DNA of 34,236 nt from an uncultured Bacteroidales bacterium (GTDB lineage: Bacteria; Bacteroidota; Bacteroidia; Bacteroidales; Bacteroidaceae), in NCBI GenBank assembly GCA_902779165.1, contig CACZAN010000039.1, positions 1 through 34,236 of the forward strand. The letters are read 5' to 3'. A program made the translations under genes and the position numbers. Of this stretch, positions 6,755 through 16,378 are shown piece after piece; the first letter of the stretch is position 1, and the number at the start of each line of letters is the position of its first letter. Under the pieces are notes generated by a model. It was not told where the DNA came from. It saw nothing but the letters and a program-made list of their open reading frames with translations, and did not search any database.

Positions 6755-8551
6755 TTAATATTCTGGAGTGAAACGTGTGCCTGTCGGCGGCAGGACTTGC
6801 ATCTCGCAACGTTTGCAGTCGAAGTGCAAGGGGAAGCGGCGACCATCGGAGAGCCGAAGAGCGAGGGGACCGTGTAGCGTGGGATGCTCTTGTAGGCATT
6901 GGCCCAGAGCGTGGCGAATGCAATAACGGCAGGTCATGAGGGGAACCACTCCCTGTTCCTCTTGTGAAGGAGGTGAAAGCTCAGGATTGTGAGAATGAAG
7001 CATGGCGCCCGCTTCTCGCACCTCGACGGGAGTAATGCCAGGCGGGCAGGGTGTCTCAAGTTCTTTCGCAAGCTCTCTTCTCCATTCCGCAAGGGTCGAG
7101 GCAGGGATGAAAAAGTCTGCAGATAGATGGAGGGTGATATCTGCTTCGGTACAGATGAAAGGGGTGTCGCCAAGACGAAGCAGCTGACGGCTGATGGCGC
7201 TGGCTTGAGGAGTGCGGGCAAGTTCATGGGGGTGTTCAAAGGATTTCGAGATGCTGCGTCCGTTGTCCGTACAGGTTAGGGTGAGGCGGAATCCCGAGGG
7301 ATTGTCCTCGAGAAGCCAGCGAACGGAGAGGCGGCGGTCGGCTGTCGGTCGCGAAAGCTGGTGTTCGAAAGCGGCATCGAAATTCCGGTAGAGGGGAGTG
7401 CCCTTGCGCAGCGACGAGAGGACTGACGGGTCGGCGGGAAAGAGATGTCCCTGCTGGTCGACACGATTGACACGAAAGCCTACGAGACGACGATCGGAAT
7501 CAAAGAAACAGAGACCGTCGCCGTTGGCAAAATTCGCTGTGCCGGCAACAGAAAGCGCAGGTCGCACTTCCTTAACGGTTCCTACGGGTTCACCGATGGA
7601 TTTCGGCGTAGTGTGGCAGGCGAGGTCGCTGGTGCGCCCGTGCAGAAAATAGGAGGTGAAACCGCGGTTGAAGGATTTCTGCGGATGGGGCTTGAAGGAA
7701 ATGGTGCTCTTTCCGTAGGAGGCGCGACCATAGTCGTCAGGGCGTCGGGCAAAGAGGGCGTCGAGCTGTTGGCGGTAGAAGGCGGTGATGTTCTTCACAT
7801 AGGCCACATCCTTCAACCGTCCCTCGATCTTCAGGCTGCTGACACCTGCATCCAGGAGTGCTTCGAGGTCGGCAGAGCGGTTCATATCTCGCAGCGAAAG
7901 GAGGTGGCGTTGCTTTTGGATAACGTGTCCGTCGACATCAACAAGGTCGAAGGGCAGGCGGCAGAACTGAGCACACTCGCCCCGATTGGCACTGCGGCCA
8001 AAGCAGAATTCCGAGGCATAGCAGCGACCGCTGTAGCTCACGCAGAGGGCACCATGAACGAAGACTTCCAGCGGCATCTCGGGCACGGCATCGTGGATAG
8101 CACGAATGTCGTCGAGCGAGAGTTCGCGAGCGAGGACCGTCTGCTGGTAGCCTTCAGCGAGACGGGAACGAACATCGCTGACGGTGCGATTATCCATCTG
8201 CGTGGAGGAGTGCAGTGGAAGTGGCGCAGACAGCTGGGAATTAAGGGATATGAGTCTCGGATCCTGGGTGATGAGGGCATCGGCGTGGATGGCAGAGAGC
8301 TTAGCCATCAGTGCCTGGGCTTCAGGAAGCTCGTCGTCACGAAGGAGGGTGTTGAGGGTGACATAGATACGTACGCCAAAGAGGTGGGCATAGTCCACGA
8401 GCCGGGCGATATCACTGATGCTGTTTCCTGCTGCCGCACGAGCGCCAAAGCGCGGAGCACCAATATAAACGGCGTCAGCTCCGTGGCGAATGGCTTCGAG
8501 ACCACATTCGAGGTCGCGGGCAGGAGCAAGGAGTTCTATCGGACGGGGCAT
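6755..8551 (-). CDS. Peptidase U32-family protein, probable RNA hydroxylation factor (TrhP/RlhA type)
   Basis: A 598-residue protein with the U32 hallmarks: an N-terminal ELLAPARDLECGLEAIRHGADAVY-like barrel start (residues 5-29) and the central signature FVHGALCVSYSGRC followed by a cysteine-rich stretch (C170, C177, C183, C193, C197). Although named peptidases, characterised members (RlhA, TrhP) are prephenate-dependent hydroxylases of 23S rRNA C2501 or tRNA uridine-34, with an iron-sulfur cluster held by conserved cysteines. The long C-terminal region ends with extra cysteine pairs (CRYCIRHALGQC and CKRC) that could hold a further metal site. Which RNA is modified cannot be told. It lies 9 bp after metA and is probably co-transcribed with it. 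Confidence 0.82.
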   Translation of the reverse strand: MPRPIELLAPARDLECGLEAIRHGADAVYIGAPRFGARAAAGNSISDIARLVDYAHLFGVRIYVTLNTLLRDDELPEAQALMAKLSAIHADALITQDPRLISLNSQLSAPLPLHSSTQMDNRTVSDVRSRLAEGYQQTVLARELSLDDIRAIHDAVPEMPLEVFVHGALCVSYSGRCYASEFCFGRSANRGECAQFCRLPFDLVDVDGHVIQKQRHLLSLRDMNRSADLEALLDAGVSSLKIEGRLKDVAYVKNITAFYRQQLDALFARRPDDYGRASYGKSTISFKPHPQKSFNRGFTSYFLHGRTSDLACHTTPKSIGEPVGTVKEVRPALSVAGTANFANGDGLCFFDSDRRLVGFRVNRVDQQGHLFPADPSVLSSLRKGTPLYRNFDAAFEHQLSRPTADRRLSVRWLLEDNPSGFRLTLTCTDNGRSISKSFEHPHELARTPQASAISRQLLRLGDTPFICTEADITLHLSADFFIPASTLAEWRRELAKELETPCPPGITPVEVREAGAMLHSHNPELSPPSQEEQGVVPLMTCRYCIRHALGQCLQEHPTLHGPLALRLSDGRRFPLHFDCKRCEMQVLPPTGTRFTPEY

Positions 8552-8560
8552 CGTTGTCGC

Positions 8561-9478
8561 TTAGTGGATAGAGGTGATGTCGTATGGAGTCTCCTGATAG
8601 ACGTAGTAGTTTAACCAGTTGGTGAAGAACAGGGTAGCATGAGCGCGCCAAGTGACGAGTGGACCCTGTTCAGGATCATCGTCGCGGTAATAATGCTGCG
8701 GCTTCTGGATGGGAAGATTCTTGGCGAGGTCGCGCCGGTACTCGCTGTCGAGGGTGAGAGGCGAGTATTCGAGATGCCCCGTGATGAAGAATTCACGCCC
8801 TTCGCGTGCCATCACGATGCTGACTCCTGACTCTTCAGATTCGGCGATGATGTGCAGCTCCTCAATGGTTTCTATATCAGTTTTCTGAATTTCGGTGTGA
8901 CGACTGTGAGGCATCTGGAAATAGTCATCGAAACCGCGGAAAATGGGCAGCAACGGGTCGGCAATCATCTGTGGGAAAATGCCGAATTTCTTCTCAGGTA
9001 GCGGATATTTGGGAACGCCGTAGTGATAGTACAGTCCTGCTTGGGCTGCCCAGCAGATATAGAGTGTGGAGGTAACGTGGGTGCGTGCCCAATTGAAGAT
9101 TTCCTGCATCTCGTCCCAATAGTTGACGTCTTCAAATTCCAGGTGTTCCACTGGGGCACCTGTGATAATCAGACCGTCGAACTTCTGGTTGCGCAGCACT
9201 TCGAAATCGTGGTAGAATGCCCGCATGTGCTCCACGGGAGTATTCTTGGAGGTGTGGCTCTTGATCTTCATAAAGGTCAGCTCCAGCTGCAAGGGCGTAT
9301 TCGAGAGCACGCGGATGAGGTCGGTCTCAGTAGTAATCTTTATGGGCATGAGATTCAGCACCACAATACGCAGGGGACGGATATCCTGCGTAGTGGCGCG
9401 TGAAGTTCCCATAACGAAGATGTTCTCCTTCTTCAGGAGGTCTATCGCGGGTAGTCGGTCAGGGAGGGTGAGAGGCAT
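8561..9478 (-). CDS. metA: Homoserine O-acyltransferase MetA, predicted acetyltransferase
   Basis: A 305-residue full-length MetA. Nucleophile Cys142 (YICWAAQAG), His235 and Glu237 (TGHLEYSP) are all in place at the standard MetA numbering. The enzyme acylates homoserine in methionine biosynthesis in the cytoplasm. The family's specificity position 111 is Glu here (GAPVE111), as in Bacillus MetA proteins that use acetyl-CoA. E. coli MetA has Gly there and uses succinyl-CoA. I therefore infer O-acetylhomoserine as product despite the usual annotation as a succinyltransferase. The gap to the upstream M13 gene is only 43 bp and holds no SAM riboswitch, so any methionine control must act elsewhere. 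Confidence 0.93.
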   Translation of the reverse strand: MPLTLPDRLPAIDLLKKENIFVMGTSRATTQDIRPLRIVVLNLMPIKITTETDLIRVLSNTPLQLELTFMKIKSHTSKNTPVEHMRAFYHDFEVLRNQKFDGLIITGAPVEHLEFEDVNYWDEMQEIFNWARTHVTSTLYICWAAQAGLYYHYGVPKYPLPEKKFGIFPQMIADPLLPIFRGFDDYFQMPHSRHTEIQKTDIETIEELHIIAESEESGVSIVMAREGREFFITGHLEYSPLTLDSEYRRDLAKNLPIQKPQHYYRDDDPEQGPLVTWRAHATLFFTNWLNYYVYQETPYDITSIH

Positions 9479-9521
9479 GTTTTTGAATAGGCGTTGAATA
9501 ATTAACCTTTATCTTCCAGTA

Positions 9522-11570
9522 TTACCAGATAGTGACGCGTTCAGCCTTGGGAACGAACATGGGGTCGGATTCTGTGATTCCGAATGCTTCGTACCAAGCG
9601 TCGATGTGAGGCAGGGCACCATTGACGCGCCAGCGACCGAGTGCATGTGGGTCGGACTTGGTGCGGTTGCGGATTTCCTCATCGCGGATGTTTCCAGCCC
9701 AAACGCCAGCATAAGCGAGGAAGAAGCGCTGCTCGGGTGTGAAGCGGGAGGCAGATGTTTCCTCTGCTGAGGCTTTGGGAGCTGCTGCCTTCGCATTTTG
9801 GAAAGCCTGGAACGCTACCTGCAGACCTCCGTGGTCGGCCATATTCTCGCCGAGCGTCAGCTGACCGTTGGCAAAGAGACCGGGCAGTACCTCTATCTTA
9901 TTAAAGAAGTCGCGCATTACGTGGGTGCGTTCCTCGAAGTTCTTGGTGTCGTCGGCTGTCCACCACTGGCGCAGATTACCGTCCTTGTCGAACTTGGCAC
10001 CCTGGTCGTCGAATCCGTGGGTCATCTCATGTCCAATCACAACTCCGATGGCACCATAGTTGAAGGCATCGTCGGCTTGCATATCGAAGAAGGGCGGTTG
10101 CAGAATACCAGCGGGGAAGCAGATCTCGTTGGTGGTGGGGTTGTAATAGGCGTTGACGGTCTGGGGAGTCATATACCAGACGGTATTGTCCACAGGCTTA
10201 TTCAGTTTCTTGTCGATCATGTCGTGAACGCTCCAGATGGCGGCTGCCTTGATGTTCTCCCAGTAGTTGTGACCAATCTGGAGGTCAGAGTAGTCGCGCC
10301 ACTTGTCGGGATATCCGACTTTGACGATGAAGGCATCGAGCTTCTCATGTGCCACCGCCTTGGTGGAATCAGACATCCAATCCTGAGCATCAATGCGCTG
10401 TCCGAGGGCCACTTGCAGGTTGCGCACCAACTGAGTCATGCGCTCCTTGGCGGCAGCGGGGAAATACTTCTCGACATACAGCTGTCCTACAGCCTCGCCA
10501 AGTGCGCCTTCTGTGGAACTGACGGCACGTTTCCAGCGCGGACGGTCTTCTTGCTTGCCGGACATGACTGTTCCGAAGAAGGCAAAGTTCTGGGCACGCA
10601 TCTCATCGTCGAGGAAGCTGGAGGCGGCATTGATAAGTTGCCAGCGGATATAATCCTTCAGGACGGCCAAATCGGTCTCTGCCCACAGTTTCTCTACAGT
10701 CTGGATGAATTCGGGCTGCCCCACGCTGACTTCCTTCACTCCCTTGGCACCATGGACGCTGAAGTAGAAACCCCAGTTGATACCTGGGAAAGCGACCTTC
10801 AGGGAGTCGTAGGACATCTTATGATAGTTCTTTTCGTCGTCGCGGAGTTCTGTACGGCTGCGTGAAGCCTTGGCGAGTTCTGTCTCGAAGGCAAGGACAG
10901 CGTCTACGCGAGAGGCCACTGCTGCATCATCGTTTTCCAGTTCGCAATATTTGAACAGACCTGCCATATATTGCTTATAGGCTTCGCGGATTGAGGTTGT
11001 GGCGGAGTCTGTGTCGAGGTAGTAGTCTTTCTGTCCCATGACCAGTCCTGACTGCCATATCTGCACTAGGTTCATGGCGCTGTTCTTGATGTCGGCATCG
11101 ATATAGAAGCCGAAGAGTCCGTCGATGCCCTCGGCTTGCAGACCAGCGTACAGGCGGAACAGCTCTTCCTTGTCGAAGCATTCTTGAATGCGCTGCAGAT
11201 CCTCGCGAATAGGCTCTGTGTGTTGGGCATTGAGGCTGACAGAGTCCATAGCGCTGTTGTACATCTGTGCAATCTTGTCTGCTATGCTGCCCGGTTCGTT
11301 CTGTTGGGCTGCTGTATTCTCTATGAGCTCGCGCAACTGGACTTTGTTGTTTTCTGCCAGCTGGTCGAAACTGCCGAATCGGGCATATTCTGCGGTGAGG
11401 GGATGACTGTCGGTCCAGCCGCCAGTGGCGAAACGATAGAAGTCTGTGCCCGGAGCTGCTGTGGTGTCGAGATTGGCGAGGTCGATGCCTGTGGTGAGTG
11501 CGGCTTGTCGTCCTCCGCAAGCAGTGAGGAGGGAGAGTGCCATAAATGGAAGAATGTTTTTGATGTTCAT
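9522..11570 (-). CDS. pepO: M13-family zinc metallopeptidase lipoprotein (PepO/neprilysin-like)
   Basis: A 682-residue protein starting with a lipoprotein signal peptide (LLTAC, Cys18). It has the complete M13 zinc site: HEMTH (H514, E515, H518) and GENMAD (E575, D579). The substrate-binding NAYY motif, PPFF and the terminal W are also family features. M13 enzymes cleave peptides of limited size. A lipid anchor places this one at the periplasmic or outer face of an envelope membrane. It sits 35 bp after the ABC-F gene. Length and motifs are normal for the family and nothing is broken. The gene symbol is the usual one for bacterial members and is not proof of orthology to any characterised PepO. 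Confidence 0.92.
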   Translation of the reverse strand: MNIKNILPFMALSLLTACGGRQAALTTGIDLANLDTTAAPGTDFYRFATGGWTDSHPLTAEYARFGSFDQLAENNKVQLRELIENTAAQQNEPGSIADKIAQMYNSAMDSVSLNAQHTEPIREDLQRIQECFDKEELFRLYAGLQAEGIDGLFGFYIDADIKNSAMNLVQIWQSGLVMGQKDYYLDTDSATTSIREAYKQYMAGLFKYCELENDDAAVASRVDAVLAFETELAKASRSRTELRDDEKNYHKMSYDSLKVAFPGINWGFYFSVHGAKGVKEVSVGQPEFIQTVEKLWAETDLAVLKDYIRWQLINAASSFLDDEMRAQNFAFFGTVMSGKQEDRPRWKRAVSSTEGALGEAVGQLYVEKYFPAAAKERMTQLVRNLQVALGQRIDAQDWMSDSTKAVAHEKLDAFIVKVGYPDKWRDYSDLQIGHNYWENIKAAAIWSVHDMIDKKLNKPVDNTVWYMTPQTVNAYYNPTTNEICFPAGILQPPFFDMQADDAFNYGAIGVVIGHEMTHGFDDQGAKFDKDGNLRQWWTADDTKNFEERTHVMRDFFNKIEVLPGLFANGQLTLGENMADHGGLQVAFQAFQNAKAAAPKASAEETSASRFTPEQRFFLAYAGVWAGNIRDEEIRNRTKSDPHALGRWRVNGALPHIDAWYEAFGITESDPMFVPKAERVTIW

Positions 11571-11605
11571 ATTGTTGTTGCTTTAATAGATTGATCAATA
11601 TGCTG

Positions 11606-13573
<1,968 letters not shown>

Positions 13574-13600
13574 GATGAATACGATTGCCTGAAGAACTAT

Positions 13601-14356
13601 TTATACGAATGCCTGTCGGGCCTTCTTGAGAAGGTCTGAGGCAAAGATAAAGTCGGTGAGAGACTGGTTCTCTGACGTGGCCACCTGTGTCTTGTCGCCT
13701 CGCCACTCCAAGTGACCTTCCTTGATGAAGATAATGCTGTCGCCGATACCCATTACTGAGTTCATGTCGTGGGTGTTGATGATGGTGGTCATCTGATATT
13801 CCACGGTGATGTCATGGATGAGTGCATCGATGACGAGCGATGTCTTAGGGTCGAGTCCGCTATTAGGCTCGTCGCAGAACAAGTATTTAGGATTCAGCGC
13901 AATGGCTCGCGCAATGGCCACTCGCTTCTGCATTCCTCCGGAGATTTCTCCGGGGTATTTCTTCTGGGCGTCGATCAGGTTCACGCGGTCCAGACACTGT
14001 TGTGCCCTCTTTTCTCTTTCTCTCAGGGTCATATTAGAGAACATGTCGAGCGGGAACATCACATTCTCCAGCACACTCATCGAGTCGAAAAGGGCTGCAG
14101 ACTGGAAGATCATGCCCATCTCGCGACGCAGCATGGCTTTTTCTTTCTTTTTCATCGCCACAAAGTCGCGGCCGTCGTACAGGATCTTGCCTTCCGAGGG
14201 TGTGAGCAGTCCTACGATGCACTTCATCAGTACCGTCTTTCCTGATCCCGATTGGCCGATGATGAGGTTGGTCTGCCCATTATCGAAGCGGGCGCTGATA
14301 TCTTTCAGCACCTCTTTTTCCTCGAAGGATTTCTTGATGGATTGGATTTCGATCAT
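13601..14356 (-). CDS. mlaF: MlaF-like ABC transporter ATP-binding protein
   Basis: A 251-residue single-cassette ATPase with Walker A GQSGSGKT, signature ISGGMQKRVAIARAI, Walker B LFCDEPNSGLDP and H-loop INTHDM. The SGGMxKR signature and the adjacent permease identify the MlaEF type, which moves phospholipids between inner membrane and MCE-protein carriers. The open frame extends upstream to 14407, overlapping the permease end. I choose the ATG at 14356 (MIEIQSIKKSF) because it begins the conserved cassette and leaves a normal 16-bp gap. No MCE/MlaD gene follows, so the substrate-binding partner must be encoded elsewhere. Confidence 0.88.
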   Translation of the reverse strand: MIEIQSIKKSFEEKEVLKDISARFDNGQTNLIIGQSGSGKTVLMKCIVGLLTPSEGKILYDGRDFVAMKKKEKAMLRREMGMIFQSAALFDSMSVLENVMFPLDMFSNMTLREREKRAQQCLDRVNLIDAQKKYPGEISGGMQKRVAIARAIALNPKYLFCDEPNSGLDPKTSLVIDALIHDITVEYQMTTIINTHDMNSVMGIGDSIIFIKEGHLEWRGDKTQVATSENQSLTDFIFASDLLKKARQAFV

Positions 14357-14372
14357 ATTGCGAGCAGAAGTT

Positions 14373-15119
14373 TCATGAGAGGAGTTTGGTGAGGAAGATG
14401 TCGGCAAAGAGAATGAGCATCGAGCAGTGAACGACGCTGTCTGTTGAGGCTTTGCCCACTTCGACCGAGCCGCCTTCTACCGTGTAGCCGTAGAACGAAG
14501 AGACGGAGGCAATGATGAAGGCGAAGAAGAACGACTTGATAATGGACATCCATACAAACCACTGATTGAAAGAGTGCTGCAGTCCATAGGTGAGGTCCTC
14601 GGGAGTCAGGATGCCTGCGAAGCTGATGGCATAAGCTCCGCCGAATCCGGCTGCCATGGAGAAGGTGACGAGCACGGGAATCATCGTCAGCAAGCCCATG
14701 ATTTTCGGCAGGATCAGGAACGAGGCGGAGTTGACACCCATGATGTCCAGCGCGTCGATCTGCTGTGTGACACGCATGGTTCCCAGTTCCGAGGCGATGT
14801 TGCTGCCCACCTTGCCGGCAAGAATCAGACACATGATACTGCTCGAAAATTCCAGGAGCAGGATTTCGCGGGTCGTGTAGCCTGTGGTGAAGCGCGGCAT
14901 CCAGGGACTCTGGATATTCACCTTCATCTGAATACAGATGACGGCGCCGATGAAGAAGGAGATCATCAGCACGATGCCAATACTGTCTACACCGAGTTGC
15001 TGCATTTCCTTAATATATTGTTTAAGGTACATTCGCAGACGCTCAGGTCGGCTGAAAACCTTGGCCATAAGTTGGAGGTATCGGCCGAAAGTGGCGATGG
15101 GTTTAAGGATGGTTGTCAT
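14373..15119 (-). CDS. mlaE: MlaE-like permease of a lipid ABC transporter
   Basis: A 248-residue polytopic protein of the MlaE/YrbE family, with about five membrane helices. Family-typical stretches are GVDSIGIVLMISFFIGAV, LEFSSSIMCLILAGKVGSNIASELGTM (residues about 90-116), QIDALDIMGVN and LPKIMGLLTMIP. With the MlaF-like ATPase it should form the inner-membrane core of a retrograde or anterograde phospholipid transporter that maintains outer-membrane asymmetry. It is the first gene of the long minus-strand operon and diverges from lptB. A -7 box lies about 60 bp upstream. Confidence 0.9.
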   Translation of the reverse strand: MTTILKPIATFGRYLQLMAKVFSRPERLRMYLKQYIKEMQQLGVDSIGIVLMISFFIGAVICIQMKVNIQSPWMPRFTTGYTTREILLLEFSSSIMCLILAGKVGSNIASELGTMRVTQQIDALDIMGVNSASFLILPKIMGLLTMIPVLVTFSMAAGFGGAYAISFAGILTPEDLTYGLQHSFNQWFVWMSIIKSFFFAFIIASVSSFYGYTVEGGSVEVGKASTDSVVHCSMLILFADIFLTKLLS

Positions 15120-15177
15120 AGTCGAAAAATACCTGCAGGAGAGTACTCCTGAAGGGCTAATTGTGCGTATTTGGCTG

Positions 15178-15185
15178 CAAAAGTA
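15178..15185 (-). promoter_or_regulatory. Bacteroidetes -7 box upstream of mlaE
   Basis: On the minus strand this reads TACTTTTG, matching TAnnTTTG. It lies about 59 bp before the mlaE start. No clear TTTG or TTG -33 element sits 19-21 bp further upstream. A short palindrome, CAGGAG-AGTA-CTCCTG (15135-15150), lies in the predicted leader. Confidence 0.5.
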
Positions 15186-15260
15186 CTGAAAAAAGACTAA
15201 AAGAAGGGTGCTAATGAGCAGTTTTTTTGCCGAAAGTGGCTTAAAGTAACAAGTTTTATG

Positions 15261-15268
15261 TAATTTTG
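15261..15268 (+). promoter_or_regulatory. Bacteroidetes -7 box upstream of lptB
   Basis: TAATTTTG matches TAnnTTTG and lies 16 bp ahead of the chosen lptB ATG. The -33 region is weak. The short distance implies a very short leader. It also argues against starting lptB at the TTG at 15266, which overlaps the box. Confidence 0.5.
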
Positions 15269-15283
15269 CGCACTCAAATCGAA

Positions 15284-16153
15284 ATGATGGCAGAACAGAA
15301 CGCTCAAATAGTCCCCTGGAAGCTCCCTTCCGACGACCCGCGGAGCACGCGCTGGAAGGCCCCTCATCAGGCTGACCGCTTGTGTGCTGAGAACTTAAAG
15401 AAGATCTACGGCAAACGCACCGTGGCCGACGACGTGAATTTCTATGTCGACCGAGGGGAGATCGTGGGATTGCTGGGGCCTAATGGTGCCGGCAAGACGA
15501 CATCGTTCTACATGACAACGGGACTGGTGATTCCCAACGAGGGTCGTGTGTTCATCGGCGAGGAAGAGGTCACCGACCTGCCTGTGTACAAGCGTGCCAA
15601 CAAGGGTATCGGCTATTTAGCTCAGGAGGCAAGTGTCTTCCGCAAGATGTCGGTAGAGGACAATATCGCCAGCGTGCTGGAATTGCGCACTGACTGTTCC
15701 GAGCAGTACAAGCGCGAGAAGCTGGAGAGCCTGATTGCTGAGTTCCGTCTGCAGAAAGTGCGCCGAAACCTGGGCGACCGGCTCAGTGGCGGCGAACGCC
15801 GACGCACCGAGATTGCCCGCTGTCTGGCTATCGACCCGGCATTCGTGATGCTGGATGAGCCCTTTGCCGGCGTAGATCCCATCGCTGTGGAGGATATCCA
15901 GCTCATCGTCTGGAAGTTGAAGCAAATGAACATCGGCGTACTCATCACCGACCACAATGTGGAAGAGACGCTCTGCATCACCGACCGCGCCTACATGCTC
16001 TTCGAGGGGCGCATCCTCTTCAAGGGAGAGCCCCATGAGCTGGCAGCGAACCCCATCGTCCGCGAGAAGTACCTGACCAACAGTTTCGAGTTGCGCATGA
16101 AGGACTTCGAGGCGATAGAACGCGAGCGTGAGGAAGACAAGATGTCCGACTGA
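15284..16153 (+). CDS. lptB: LPS export ABC transporter ATP-binding protein LptB
   Basis: A 289-residue ATPase with Walker A GPNGAGKTTSFYMTTGL, signature LSGGERRRTEIARCLAI, Walker B FVMLDEPFAGVDP and switch LITDHNVEETL. The FAGVDPIAVEDIQ run is characteristic of LptB, the motor of the LptB2FG complex that extracts LPS from the inner membrane. Compared with the roughly 240-residue E. coli protein it has about 40 extra residues at the N-terminus, with no recognisable domain, and about 15 charged residues at the C-terminus. I start at the ATG at 15284, because an upstream TTG falls in the promoter box. The stop codon lies inside the beginning of the 22-bp tandem array. Confidence 0.92.
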   Translation: MMAEQNAQIVPWKLPSDDPRSTRWKAPHQADRLCAENLKKIYGKRTVADDVNFYVDRGEIVGLLGPNGAGKTTSFYMTTGLVIPNEGRVFIGEEEVTDLPVYKRANKGIGYLAQEASVFRKMSVEDNIASVLELRTDCSEQYKREKLESLIAEFRLQKVRRNLGDRLSGGERRRTEIARCLAIDPAFVMLDEPFAGVDPIAVEDIQLIVWKLKQMNIGVLITDHNVEETLCITDRAYMLFEGRILFKGEPHELAANPIVREKYLTNSFELRMKDFEAIEREREEDKMSD

Positions 16154-16323
16154 AGCCGACAGGCCGTTCCGCCGAAGACGTCCCGTCGAATCGCCGAAGA
16201 CGTCCCGTCGATTCGCTGAAGACGTCCCGTCGTTAAGGCTGAGACATATATACGTCAAGGCTGAGACATATATACATAAAGTCGCTCACGTATATACGTA
16301 AATCCGCCGACGTCCATACGTCT
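16148..16323. repeat. Degenerate 22-bp tandem repeat array between lptB and tig
   Basis: Eight consecutive 22-bp windows align without any gap: 16148, 16170, 16192, 16214, 16236, 16258, 16280 and 16302. Units at 16170, 16192 and 16214 share GAAGACGTCCCGTCG. Units at 16236 and 16258 share AGGCTGAGACATATATAC. The later units share TACGT near the end, and 16288-16299 is the perfect palindrome ACGTATATACGT. The first window overlaps the last codons and stop of lptB (14 of 22 positions match the 16214 unit). There are no unique spacers, so this is not CRISPR. The remainder, to 16378, is an A-rich tig leader. Confidence 0.85.
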
Positions 16324-16378
16324 TCAGGACAGCAAGATAACATAGAACAAAAAACAACAATTACAAAGAATAAATTGA

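Noticed and set aside
7445-8614. Plus-strand open frame of 389 codons
   Set aside because: Antisense shadow of the U32 gene, caused by GC-biased third codon positions.
9479-9521. SAM or other riboswitch ahead of metA
   Set aside because: The gap is only 43 bp and AT-rich with no structured aptamer.
16148-16323. CRISPR array
   Set aside because: The 22-bp units are directly abutting with no spacers, they drift in sequence, and no cas gene is nearby.
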